64,000 bases of DNA from an uncultured Mesonia sp. (GTDB taxonomy: Bacteria > Bacteroidota > Bacteroidia > Flavobacteriales > Flavobacteriaceae): the NCBI GenBank assembly GCA_947494545.1, contig CANLVH010000001.1:310001-374000 (forward strand). Direction: 5' to 3'. Shown here one piece after another: positions 26,739 to 35,251 of this stretch. Under the pieces are notes generated by a model that saw nothing but the letters and a program-made list of their open reading frames with translations, was not told the DNA's origin and did no database searches. Both the position numbers and the translations under genes were made by a program. How positions within the stretch are numbered: the stretch's first letter is position 1; every line of letters begins with the position of its first letter.

Positions 26739-27536
26739 ATGAGAAGATTATTTTCTATTCTGGTAATCGCTACAATTATGGTCTTTGGAGGCCTTACTGC
26801 GAACGCGACTAATAGTGTAAATGCAATGCCTTCAGCAACAGTAAATTTTGTTCAAGATGATCAAGATGCTGCTGGTGATCAAGCAGCAACCGAGGAAAAC
26901 TTAAGTTTTCACCAAACTTTGAAAAAACGATTTATAGAAGGAGGCCCGGTTTTTATGGGAATTGTTCTTTTGTGTTTAATACTTGGACTGGCAATTGCTA
27001 TTGAGCGTATTATTTACTTAAATCTTTCTACAACCAATTCTAAGAAATTGGCGCAAAACGTAGAAGACGCTTTAAATAGTGGTGGTATAGAAGCTGCTAA
27101 AGATGTATGTAGAAATACTTCTGGTCCTGTAGCCTCTATCTATTATCAAGGTTTAGACCGCGCAGACGAAAGTACAGAGGCAGCAGAAAAAGCTGTTGTA
27201 GCTTATGGAGGTGTGCAAATGGGCCAACTTGAGAAAAACGTTTCTTGGGTAGCATTATTTATTGCTTTGGCTCCTATGCTTGGGTTTATGGGTACTGTAT
27301 TAGGTATGATTGACGCTTTTGATAGAATTGAAGCAGCCGGAGATATGCAACCATCCTTAGTGGCAAGAGGTATTAAAATTGCCTTGCTTACCACCGTATT
27401 TGGTCTTATTGTAGCGGTAATTCTACAGATTTTTTACAACTATATTATTGCAAAAATAGATAGTATTGTAAACGATATGGAAGATGCTTCCATTACTTTG
27501 ATAGATATCTTAGTAGCACACAAAAATAGAAGATAA
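26739..27536 (+). CDS. MotA/TolQ/ExbB-type proton channel subunit
   Basis: 265 residues. An extended N-terminus looks signal-like (residues 1-24) with a D/Q/A-rich stretch. The three membrane segments of ExbB follow: one near 75-95, and a pair around 167-190 and 210-235 with APMLGFMGTVLGMIDAFD. It conducts protons and energises TonB-dependent transport with ExbD. It is the first gene of a four-gene cluster with a membrane protein and two ExbD genes. Confidence 0.92.
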   Translation: MRRLFSILVIATIMVFGGLTANATNSVNAMPSATVNFVQDDQDAAGDQAATEENLSFHQTLKKRFIEGGPVFMGIVLLCLILGLAIAIERIIYLNLSTTNSKKLAQNVEDALNSGGIEAAKDVCRNTSGPVASIYYQGLDRADESTEAAEKAVVAYGGVQMGQLEKNVSWVALFIALAPMLGFMGTVLGMIDAFDRIEAAGDMQPSLVARGIKIALLTTVFGLIVAVILQIFYNYIIAKIDSIVNDMEDASITLIDILVAHKNRR

Positions 27537-27555
27537 TACTTAACATACAGCAATT

Positions 27556-27996
27556 ATGACTTTACATAAAGTTTTAAAATATTTAGCAATCGTTATCGGG
27601 GTAATCGGGCTTATCTTCTTAGGAAGAATAGTCGTGGCCGGTGACGATGCTATTAAAGCCTCGGGAGACATGCAAGCGAGTATGTTAGATCCGTTTATCT
27701 ATCTAACCTATGCAGTTTTGGCTGTCGTAATTATTTTGGTAGCAATATTTGTACTTAAAGGCTTAGCTACCGGTAACATCAAGAAAACCCTTCTATCTGT
27801 AGGAATATTTGCAGTAGTAGTTTTAGTTTCTTATTTCATTGCAGAGCCAACCGTTAATTTTGAATTAGCTGCAGGTTCAAGCGTAGATGAAACTACTTCT
27901 ATTTGGGTAGATACCGGTCTTAGAACCTTTTACATACTTGCTATTGTAGCAGTAGGTACTATGGTTTTCTCAGGCATAAAAAAATTAATTAAGTAA
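27556..27996 (+). CDS. Four-helix membrane protein between exbB and exbD
   Basis: 146 residues with four predicted membrane segments (about 8-28, 51-72, 81-99 and 124-143). They are joined by short loops such as VVAGDDAIKASGDMQASMLDP and EPTVNFELAAGSSVDETT. No named domain is recognised. Spacing is 19 bases after exbB and 10 before exbD, so it belongs to the same operon and may be an accessory subunit of the energising complex. That role is inferred from context only. Confidence 0.82.
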   Translation: MTLHKVLKYLAIVIGVIGLIFLGRIVVAGDDAIKASGDMQASMLDPFIYLTYAVLAVVIILVAIFVLKGLATGNIKKTLLSVGIFAVVVLVSYFIAEPTVNFELAAGSSVDETTSIWVDTGLRTFYILAIVAVGTMVFSGIKKLIK

Positions 27997-28006
27997 TAAA
28001 CAAATT

Positions 28007-28621
28007 ATGGCAAAAAGATCGGCACCAGAAGTTAATGCAGGATCTATGGCAGATATAGCCTTCTTGTTATTGATCTTTTTCTTGGTAACAACTACTATTG
28101 AAACCGATAAAGGTATCAACAGTAAATTGCCGCCAATAGAAGATCAACCGGAAGATCCACCACCAATTAAACAAAAAAATATCTTTATGGTATTGGTTAA
28201 CCAAAACAACAAGTTATTGGTAGAAGACGAGCCAATGCAGTTAACCAACTTGCGCGAAGCAGCTATAGAGTTTTTAGATAACGGTGGCGGAACCGGAGAC
28301 GAAGCGTGTAATTATTGTCAAGGAAGTGCAGACCCGGAATCATCTGATAACCCGGTTAAAGCAATTATTTCTTTACAAAATGACCGCGAAACAGAGTACG
28401 GAACCTATATTGCCGTAAGAAACGAACTTACCGCAGCTTATAATGCTTTACGGAATAGGGAAGCGCAGCGTTTATTTGGTACCTCTTTCGTAGAATTGGA
28501 GAGACGTTTTAACGATCCCGATTTTGACGGAGATACCGATAAACTGAAAGAGAAAATTGGTCGCATTAGAGATATGTATCCAATGAAACTTTCGGAAGCA
28601 GAACCCAAGAAAAGAAACTAA
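28007..28621 (+). CDS. ExbD/TolR-type protein, longer copy
   Basis: 204 residues. A single N-terminal membrane helix follows SMADIAFLLLIFFLVTTTI; the Asp in this motif is the proton-accepting residue of ExbD. The rest is periplasmic, with an insert carrying a CNYC pair (DEACNYCQGSAD). The C-terminal part is longer than in classical ExbD (about 140 residues). It lies 10 bases after the four-helix membrane gene and 21 bases before the second exbD. Confidence 0.92.
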   Translation: MAKRSAPEVNAGSMADIAFLLLIFFLVTTTIETDKGINSKLPPIEDQPEDPPPIKQKNIFMVLVNQNNKLLVEDEPMQLTNLREAAIEFLDNGGGTGDEACNYCQGSADPESSDNPVKAIISLQNDRETEYGTYIAVRNELTAAYNALRNREAQRLFGTSFVELERRFNDPDFDGDTDKLKEKIGRIRDMYPMKLSEAEPKKRN

Positions 28622-28642
28622 TTAGGACTAAGAAATTAAATT

Positions 28643-29125
28643 ATGTCTAAATTTAAAAAGAAAAAAGACGGCGATTTACCTGCTATTTCAACGGCATCTT
28701 TACCAGATATTGTTTTTATGTTGTTGTTCTTCTTTATGGTTGCTACAGTAATGCGTCAAAATACTTTGATGATTCAAAACGACTTACCGTATGCAGACCA
28801 AGTAGAGAAGTTGCAAAAGAAAGATTTAATTATGTATATCTATGCGGGAAAACCAAGCGATCGTTACCAAAGTCAATATGGTACAGAAGCGCGGGTGCAA
28901 CTAAATGATAAGTTTGCAGATGTATCAGACATACAGCAATTTGTAATAGAAGAAAGAGAATCTAAGCGAGAAGAGTTGCAAAACAACTTGACCGCAGCAC
29001 TTAAAATAGATACCGAAACCAATATGGGCTTGGTGTCTGATATTAAGTACGAATTACGAAGAGCAGAACAATACCGTGTTAATTATACAACCAGACCCGG
29101 TGAAGCTTCTAAGAATATGCAGTAA
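28643..29125 (+). CDS. ExbD/TolR-type protein, shorter copy
   Basis: 160 residues. Basic N-terminus, then STASLPDIVFMLLFFFMVATVM with the conserved membrane Asp, then a periplasmic domain ending in GEASKNMQ. Paired ExbD genes behind one ExbB are common in Bacteroidota, and the pair may form a hetero-oligomer. It ends the operon; a terminator follows within 30 bases. Confidence 0.92.
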   Translation: MSKFKKKKDGDLPAISTASLPDIVFMLLFFFMVATVMRQNTLMIQNDLPYADQVEKLQKKDLIMYIYAGKPSDRYQSQYGTEARVQLNDKFADVSDIQQFVIEERESKREELQNNLTAALKIDTETNMGLVSDIKYELRRAEQYRVNYTTRPGEASKNMQ

Positions 29126-29153
29126 AATGTATCGTGTATAGAAAATAATTTTG

Positions 29154-29185
29154 AAAAAACATCCAACTCTTGTTGGATGTTTTTT
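29154..29185. terminator. Terminator after the exb operon
   Basis: AAAAAACATCCAAC and GTTGGATGTTTTTT form a stem around TCTT. It lies within the in-frame extension upstream of ATG 29199, which argues that the next gene starts at 29199 and not at the TTG at 29151. Confidence 0.88.
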
Positions 29186-29198
29186 TATCTTAAGCCCT

Positions 29199-29927
29199 AT
29201 GAAAACTATCCTATTAAGTTTTTTATGCTGTCTTTTTTTTCCTGTTTTGTTAATGGGACAAGAAAACACTTTAGAAGAGTCTGAAAACGATACTATTGTT
29301 TTGTCGCCGGGCAAGGTAGATAAGTTGTATAGAGAAGATCAATTTTATTTTGGTTTCACTTTTAACCTACTTTCCAATCGTCCGTCGGGTGTTTCTCAAT
29401 CCGGTTTCTCCGGTGGTTTGCATTTGGGTTTTATTAGAGATATGCCCATAAATAAGCAAAGAAATATTGCTTTTGGAGCCGGTTTGGGTTTATCTGCAAA
29501 TTCGTATGGTCTTAATTTATTGATTGCCGAAGAAAATCAAAATACTATTTTTCAAGTATTGGGAAAAGATATTGGTTATGAAACTAACCGGTATTCTACC
29601 TATTTAGTAGAAGCGCCATTACAATTTAGGTGGCGTACTTCTACACCGGAAAGTCATAAGTTTTGGCGAATTTACGCCGGTTTACGATTTGGTTATATGT
29701 TTCATTTTAAATCTAATTTTAAGCAAGCAAACAAGCAAGTTGTACAACGCAATATAGACGAATTAAATCGGTTTAGAACCGGACTAACATTTAGCTTTGG
29801 TTACAATACTTTCAACTTTTACGTCTATTATAGTTTAAACCCATTATTTGATGCAAATACCTTAGAAAACGCCAATCCGGTAGGTTTAAATACTATAAAG
29901 CTCGGGTTAATGTTTTATATTTTATAG
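29199..29927 (+). CDS. Outer-membrane beta-barrel protein (PorT-like)
   Basis: 242 residues from ATG 29199. Signal peptide (LCCLFFPVLLMGQ), an acidic stretch, then alternating amphipathic strands: FYFGFTFNLLSNRPSG, GGLHLGFIRDMP, IAFGAGLGLSAN, RIYAGLRFGYMFHF and the C-terminal TIKLGLMFYIL. This is the pattern of an eight-stranded barrel. The PorT likeness is a guess from size and pattern; PorT-type proteins act in the type IX secretion system. It lies after the exb terminator and may have its own promoter. Confidence 0.75.
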   Translation: MKTILLSFLCCLFFPVLLMGQENTLEESENDTIVLSPGKVDKLYREDQFYFGFTFNLLSNRPSGVSQSGFSGGLHLGFIRDMPINKQRNIAFGAGLGLSANSYGLNLLIAEENQNTIFQVLGKDIGYETNRYSTYLVEAPLQFRWRTSTPESHKFWRIYAGLRFGYMFHFKSNFKQANKQVVQRNIDELNRFRTGLTFSFGYNTFNFYVYYSLNPLFDANTLENANPVGLNTIKLGLMFYIL

Positions 29928-30045
29928 AGCATTTAATTCCGTAAAGAGAAAAATACGCTTTTTATTATTTTGTTGTTAAACCAAACTTTAAAAATTGCCC
30001 GCTAATTTTATAGAGGGTTTAATAGTAGAAGAACGTATATCTTCT

Positions 30046-30053
30046 TATTTTTG
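30046..30053 (+). promoter_or_regulatory. Putative -7 element of aspS
   Basis: TATTTTTG fits TAnnTTTG and lies 23 bases before the start codon. No TTG at the usual distance. Confidence 0.5.
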
Positions 30054-30076
30054 CACCCAAATTTTAATGCAAGACC

Positions 30077-31825
30077 ATGTATAGAAGTCATAATAACGGA
30101 GAGTTAAGAATAGAGCACGTTGGTAAAACGGTAAAATTATCCGGTTGGGTACAAAAAATTAGAGACAAAGGTTTTATGATTTGGGTAGATCTTCGCGATA
30201 GATACGGCCTGACCCAATTGGTTTTTGACCAAGAACGCAGCTCTGAAAAAGTGATGGAAATTGCAGAAAAAATTGGTCGCGAATATGTAATACAAGTTGA
30301 AGGAGAAGTAATTGAGCGGGAGTCTAAAAATCCAAAAATGGCTACCGGTGACGTAGAAATTCTTGTAAAAGAGATAGAAGTTCTTAACCAATCTAAAAAT
30401 CCGCCTTTTACCATAGAAGACGCTACAGATGGTGGAGAGGAATTACGAATGAAATATCGTTATTTAGATTTGCGTCGCAACGCGGTAAAAGAAAAATTAA
30501 TCTTGCGCCACAAAGTAACTATGGCAGTTCGCAACTACTTATCGCAACAAGATTTTGTAGAAATAGAAACGCCATACCTAATTAAATCTACGCCAGAAGG
30601 CGCCAGAGACTTTGTGGTGCCAAGCCGTATGAACGAAGGGCAGTTTTACGCCTTGCCACAATCGCCACAAACTTTTAAACAGTTGTTGATGGTGGGCGGT
30701 TTAGATAAATATTTTCAAATTGTAAAATGCTTTAGGGACGAAGACTTACGCGCAGACCGTCAACCAGAATTTACACAAATAGATTGCGAAATGGCTTTTG
30801 TAGAACAAGAAGATGTTCTTAACTATTTTGAAGGCCTTACCCGTCATTTATTAAAAGAAATAAAAAATGTAGAAGTAGGTGAGTTTCCACGTATAACTTA
30901 TGACGAAGCAATGCGACTTTACGGAAACGATAAACCCGATATTCGTTTCGGGATGCAATTTGGCGAGTTAAATGAAGTAACACAGCACAAAGATTTCAAA
31001 ATTTTTAACGAAGCAGAATTAGTAGTTGGTATAGCGGTTCCCGGCGGCGCAGATTATAGCCGAAAAGAAATAGATAAATTAATAAAATGGGTAAAACGTC
31101 CGCAAGTTGGCGCGCAAGGTATGGTCTATGCAAAATATAATACCGATGGTAGTTTTAAAACTTCGGTAGATAAATTTTACGATGCAGAAGACTTTAAAAA
31201 ATGGGCAGAAAAAACCAACGCCAAACCGGGAGATTTAATTTGTATACTTTCGGGAGATACCAATAAAACCAGAGCACAACTAAGCACCTTGCGTATGGAA
31301 ATGGCAGAGCGTTTAAATTTGCGCCACGCAGAAGAGTTTGCACCACTATGGGTGGTAGATTTTCCGCTATTAGAATGGGACGAAGAAACCAAACGTTACC
31401 ACGCAATGCATCATCCGTTTACTGCTCCCAAAGTTGGGCAAATGGCCAAAATGGCTACAGATCCCGGTTCAGTAAAAGCCAATGCTTACGATTTAGTACT
31501 TAACGGAAACGAAATTGGCGGTGGTTCTATTAGAATTCACGACAAGAAAATACAAGCTCAAATGTTTGAGTATTTAGGCTTTACGGAAGAAGAAGCGCAA
31601 AAACAATTTGGCTTTTTAATGAATGCTTTCGAGTACGGAGCTCCGCCACATGGCGGCATTGCTTTTGGTTTAGATAGATTGGTTGCAATACTTGGCGGAC
31701 AAGAAAGCATTAGAGATTTTATTGCTTTTCCTAAAAATAATGCCGGTAGAGATGTTATGATAGATGCTCCCGCAGCAATAGATGAGCAACAGCTAAAAGA
31801 TCTTAACTTGCAATTGCGAGAGTAA
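30077..31825 (+). CDS. aspS: Aspartyl-tRNA synthetase
   Basis: 582 residues, the bacterial length. The N-terminal OB-fold anticodon-binding domain has [22 protein letters not shown]. Class II motif 2 region is [18 protein letters not shown], the bacterial insertion domain lies in the middle, and motif 3 is [15 protein letters not shown]. It charges tRNA-Asp. It is a single gene with its own promoter region. Confidence 0.97.
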   Translation: MYRSHNNGELRIEHVGKTVKLSGWVQKIRDKGFMIWVDLRDRYGLTQLVFDQERSSEKVMEIAEKIGREYVIQVEGEVIERESKNPKMATGDVEILVKEIEVLNQSKNPPFTIEDATDGGEELRMKYRYLDLRRNAVKEKLILRHKVTMAVRNYLSQQDFVEIETPYLIKSTPEGARDFVVPSRMNEGQFYALPQSPQTFKQLLMVGGLDKYFQIVKCFRDEDLRADRQPEFTQIDCEMAFVEQEDVLNYFEGLTRHLLKEIKNVEVGEFPRITYDEAMRLYGNDKPDIRFGMQFGELNEVTQHKDFKIFNEAELVVGIAVPGGADYSRKEIDKLIKWVKRPQVGAQGMVYAKYNTDGSFKTSVDKFYDAEDFKKWAEKTNAKPGDLICILSGDTNKTRAQLSTLRMEMAERLNLRHAEEFAPLWVVDFPLLEWDEETKRYHAMHHPFTAPKVGQMAKMATDPGSVKANAYDLVLNGNEIGGGSIRIHDKKIQAQMFEYLGFTEEEAQKQFGFLMNAFEYGAPPHGGIAFGLDRLVAILGGQESIRDFIAFPKNNAGRDVMIDAPAAIDEQQLKDLNLQLRE

Positions 31826-31882
31826 ATCTTGTTCTAGTTTAAAAGCGGGTAAAATTAAAATAGTGGAGAGGTTGCAGAACTT

Positions 31883-33655
31883 ATGTTGAAGAATAAAAGC
31901 GCTTTTACCAAATTTTTAATTTGGAGATATAAAAACATCTCTAACAATAATTTTATATACTTACTTGCCATTATAATAGGCCTTCTGGCAGGTTTGGCTT
32001 CGGTAATCTTAAAAAACGCTACGCATTTTATCGCCTCTTTGTTTGAGCGCGGAAGTTTGCAAAATTACCATCACTTATTTTATTTTGTGTTCCCTTCGGT
32101 GGGCCTGTTGTTGGTGTTTTTTGTTAGTAAATACATTTTAAAAACCGGCGTAGGCCACGGTATCCCGATGGCACTTTTTTCCATTTCTCAAAAAGAAGGA
32201 AAAATGGAGCGTCGCAATATTATTAGTTCTTTATTAACTGCTCCCATTACAGTTGGTTTTGGTGGGTCGGTAGGTTTAGAAGGACCATCAGTAGCTACCG
32301 GGGCTTCTGTGGGTTCTAATATTGCCAAATTGTTTCATATGAGTCCGCAAACCAGAAAGTTATTGTTGGTTTGTGCTGCAGCAGGTTCTTTGTCTGCTAT
32401 TTTTAAAGCACCCATTGCGGCTATTTTATTCGCGGTAGAAGTTTTCAGTTTAGACCTTACGTTTGCTTCTTTGGTTCCTTTGCTTTTAGCCTCTATTTCT
32501 GCAGTAATTACACGTATGCTTTTTATTGGCGAACAATATATTGTTAATTTTAGTAATATAGATTCTTTTAAAATATCAGATCTTGCATTTTATGCTTTAT
32601 TAGGTGTTTTAACTGCGGTAATTTCTATCTATTTTTCTAAAGTTTACTTTGCAATAGAGCGGCAGTTTTCTAAGTTTAAAAATCAGTTAGTAAAAGTTGG
32701 TCTGGCAGGCGTTATTTTAGGAATTCTCACTTTTGCTGTACCCCCACTTTACGGAGAGGGTTTTGGCTTTATGAATAGTCTAATATCACAAGATTACCAA
32801 GTAGCTTTTAGCGGATTTTACTTTCAGGAATGGCTCGGCAATAACTGGACGGTTATAGCTTTAATTTTAGGCCTTATTTTACTCAAACCAATTGCAACAG
32901 CTGTTACCCTTAGCGGCGGCGGAGTGGGGGGAGTTTTTGCACCGGTTTTGTTTTTGGGCGCTGTAACCGGAAGTTTTTTTGTAAACCTTTCTAATAGTTT
33001 AGGCTTTAACCTCTCTAACAGTAATTTTACAATGGTTGGTATGGCAGGTCTTATGGCCGGCGTTTTGCACGCCCCGCTTACTGCTATGTTTTTAATTGCC
33101 GAAATTACCGGAGGTTACCAATTATTTGTACCACTTATGATTAGTGTAGCCATCTCTTTTTTAATTAGCCGTAGCCAATTGAGTTATAATATTTATACCA
33201 AAGAACTAAAAGAAAGCGACAAACTTATTACCCAAGACAAAGACAAGGCGGTTTTAACTTTACTGAAATTAGACCAGATTATAGAAACCAATTTTATAAG
33301 TCTAAAACCAAAAATGACCTTAAAAAATATGTTATTGCAAGGCGTAGCAAAATCTAAGCGTAATCTTTTTCCGGTTTTAGATGACGATGGCACCTTGGTA
33401 GGTATTATTACTTTAGACGATGTACGCGAAATTATGTTTGATACCTCTTTGTATAATTCTGTTTTGGTGGAGTTTTTGATGCATGATCCACCAGATTGTA
33501 TTTATTACGGAAAAGATAATATGCAACGCGTTATGAATAAATTTCAAAATACCAGCGCTTGGAACCTACCTGTAATAAAAGACGGTAAGTACGTTGGTTT
33601 TGTTTCTAAGTCTAAAATGCTAACGGCTTATCGAAGAAAATTAATAAGTTATTAA
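31883..33655 (+). CDS. ClC-type chloride channel or transporter with CBS domains
   Basis: 590 residues. About ten hydrophobic segments carry the ClC selectivity motifs: GVGHGIP near residue 93, GSVGLEGPS near 130, and GGGVGGVFAP near 348. A C-terminal cytoplasmic part from about 440 contains two CBS-like repeats (LVGIITLDDVREIM and YVGFVSKSKML). GLEGPS instead of GREGP is a known variant at this site. It may be a channel or an H+/Cl- exchanger; this is not decided here. It lies 10 bases before a small membrane-protein gene, probably co-transcribed. Confidence 0.93.
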   Translation: MLKNKSAFTKFLIWRYKNISNNNFIYLLAIIIGLLAGLASVILKNATHFIASLFERGSLQNYHHLFYFVFPSVGLLLVFFVSKYILKTGVGHGIPMALFSISQKEGKMERRNIISSLLTAPITVGFGGSVGLEGPSVATGASVGSNIAKLFHMSPQTRKLLLVCAAAGSLSAIFKAPIAAILFAVEVFSLDLTFASLVPLLLASISAVITRMLFIGEQYIVNFSNIDSFKISDLAFYALLGVLTAVISIYFSKVYFAIERQFSKFKNQLVKVGLAGVILGILTFAVPPLYGEGFGFMNSLISQDYQVAFSGFYFQEWLGNNWTVIALILGLILLKPIATAVTLSGGGVGGVFAPVLFLGAVTGSFFVNLSNSLGFNLSNSNFTMVGMAGLMAGVLHAPLTAMFLIAEITGGYQLFVPLMISVAISFLISRSQLSYNIYTKELKESDKLITQDKDKAVLTLLKLDQIIETNFISLKPKMTLKNMLLQGVAKSKRNLFPVLDDDGTLVGIITLDDVREIMFDTSLYNSVLVEFLMHDPPDCIYYGKDNMQRVMNKFQNTSAWNLPVIKDGKYVGFVSKSKMLTAYRRKLISY

Positions 33656-33665
33656 ATCAATTACT

Positions 33666-33911
33666 ATGTTAACTAAAATAATTTGGGTGCTTTTTATAAG
33701 TATTGTAATAGCGGTAGGAGTTGGCTTTTATTTTAGAATAATAGAAGAAGATTTTGCCACAGGAGATAAAATAATTGGCGTTGCCGTCTTGGCTTCTTGC
33801 TTTATATTAATGCCTTTGTTTTTATTCAAAACTTGGCGCGGAAAACGCCTAAAAGATTATACCTTAAGTCAAGAGAACTTGAAAAAAATGAAAGAAAAAG
33901 GAATCGATTAA
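33666..33911 (+). CDS. Small two-helix membrane protein
   Basis: 81 residues with hydrophobic segments at about 4-22 and 37-55, then a basic tail (FKTWRGKRLKDYTL). No domain is recognised. It follows the ClC gene by 10 bases. Its function is unknown and may be linked to the channel. Confidence 0.75.
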   Translation: MLTKIIWVLFISIVIAVGVGFYFRIIEEDFATGDKIIGVAVLASCFILMPLFLFKTWRGKRLKDYTLSQENLKKMKEKGID

Positions 33912-33976
33912 AACAATAATTTAAAAAATAAATAAAAATAATAGAAGATTTTCAAGTGTTCTCGGTTTTTTATATG

Positions 33977-33984
33977 TAGTTTTG
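33977..33984 (+). promoter_or_regulatory. Putative -7 element of the cold-shock gene
   Basis: TAGTTTTG matches TAnnTTTG, 32 bases before the cold-shock start codon. Confidence 0.5.
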
Positions 33985-34015
33985 TCGCTCATTATTAATT
34001 ATTATTTTTATTACA

Positions 34016-34213
34016 ATGGAAGGTACAGTTAAATTTTTCAATGAATCCAAAGGTTACGGATTTATTACTAACGACGAAACAGGTAAAGACATTTTTGTAC
34101 ACGTTACCGGTCTTAACGGCGAAACTTTAGACGAAGGAGACAAAGTAGAGTACGTTGAAGAAGAAGGAAGAAAAGGTATGACCGCAGCTCAAGTGCGCGT
34201 TATCCACGAATAA
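34016..34213 (+). CDS. Cold-shock domain protein
   Basis: 65 residues, a complete single cold-shock domain. The RNA-binding motifs are KGYGFI (12-17) and DIFVHV (25-30), followed by the usual EGDKVEYVEEEG. It binds single-stranded RNA or DNA and acts as an RNA chaperone in the cytoplasm. It is a monocistronic gene closed by a strong terminator at 34244-34269. Confidence 0.95.
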   Translation: MEGTVKFFNESKGYGFITNDETGKDIFVHVTGLNGETLDEGDKVEYVEEEGRKGMTAAQVRVIHE

Positions 34214-34243
34214 TATAAACCTATTATTTTTAGTTTTTTTCGT

Positions 34244-34269
34244 AAACACCGCTATTTTTAGCGGTGTTT
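34244..34269. terminator. Terminator after the cold-shock gene
   Basis: AAACACCGCTA and TAGCGGTGTTT form an 11-pair stem with a TTTT loop, followed by a T run. On the minus strand it overlaps the last codons of the interrupted gene at 34258-34713. Confidence 0.9.
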
Positions 34270-34713
34270 TTTTATGCGCTTTAGGGAGCCGCCCAAAACT
34301 CTTTTATTTTCCGATATAAAACGCAAATGCTCCGCGTCTATAATTTTCAACCGCATTTCCTTAATTTTTTCTAAGCCTTGTTGCCTCTTAGTAAGCAGCA
34401 AATTGCGGTCTTGCTTTTTAAAATCTTCAATATCTTGAATCTTTTCTACATTTAAATAAAGCTTGTCTTCTGCTTTTTTATAATGGCCACTATAAACAAA
34501 ACAACCCGTATATTAAAAAGTTTTATTAGAATACAAAACCAGATCTCCCGCTTGGCCTAGATAACGATAACCTTGCGCTAAACTAGAAAGTTTATCTAAA
34601 AAAGTGTTTTGTTTGCCTTTGTAAACAATAGAGTCTGTTGCATTCTTTTGTTGACAATAAGAATTAACGCAGACAAAAAACAGTGCTAATAAAACAAGAT
34701 AGGATTTAAACAT
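34258..34713 (-). pseudogene. Secreted protein gene interrupted by an in-frame TAA
   Basis: It starts with a signal peptide (LLALFFVCVNSYCQ) and reads to KTF, where a TAA lies at 34513-34515 (66 residues). The same frame then stays open for about 84 more codons. That part has sensible, coding-like composition (YSGHYKKAEDKLYLN, then a charged helical part QGLEKIKEMRLKI) and ends at a TAA at 34258. No frameshift is needed. I infer one gene of about 151 codons broken by a single substitution. The family is not recognised. Confidence 0.6.
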
Positions 34714-34895
34714 TTTCGCAGTTTTATTAAAAATAATATTTTCCGTAAAGATTAAAGCTGTTTAGAGGTATAACATTGCATAAAACAGAAGATTTGTTCG
34801 TATATCGTATTTATAAAGAAAGCAAACCGCTTTAATTTTTACCTAAACAAAAAAATTGTAAATTTAAATACTCTTGCTAACCAACCGTTTTTATT

Positions 34896-35249
34896 ATGCA
34901 AAAAACCTGTTTAGAATGTGATGAAAAAATTATTGGCCGGGCCGATAAGAAGTTCTGCAACGATTATTGTAGAAATGCCTATAACAACAAACGCAATAAA
35001 GACGCTAAAAACCTAATTAGAAATATTAACAATCGTCTGCGAAAAAACTACCGAATTTTAGAAGAGTTGAATCCGGATAAAAAAACCAAAACCAGCCGTT
35101 CTACGCTTATCAATGAAGGCTTTGACTTTACTTATTTTACCGAAATTTACACCACCAAAAAAGGTACGGTATATTACTTTGTTTACGACCAAGGTTACCT
35201 GCCTCTAGAAAATGATTACTACGCCTTGGTGCGAAAAACTACCAATTAA
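34896..35249 (+). CDS. Small zinc-ribbon protein
   Basis: 117 residues. The N-terminus has a four-Cys zinc-binding pattern: CLEC at 4-7 and CNDYC near 27-31. A basic helical region (NNKRNKDAKNLIRNINNRLRKN) follows, and then a C-terminal domain with aromatic-rich strands (GTVYYFVYDQGYLPLENDYYALV). The ribbon plus basic helix suggests nucleic-acid binding, but this is inference. It lies 2 bases before the M28 peptidase gene. Confidence 0.82.
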   Translation: MQKTCLECDEKIIGRADKKFCNDYCRNAYNNKRNKDAKNLIRNINNRLRKNYRILEELNPDKKTKTSRSTLINEGFDFTYFTEIYTTKKGTVYYFVYDQGYLPLENDYYALVRKTTN

Positions 35250-35251
35250 TC

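Noticed and set aside
29151..29198. Longer start for the outer-membrane barrel gene (TTG at 29151)
   Set aside because: This stretch is the terminator of the exb operon, and the signal peptide begins at ATG 29199.
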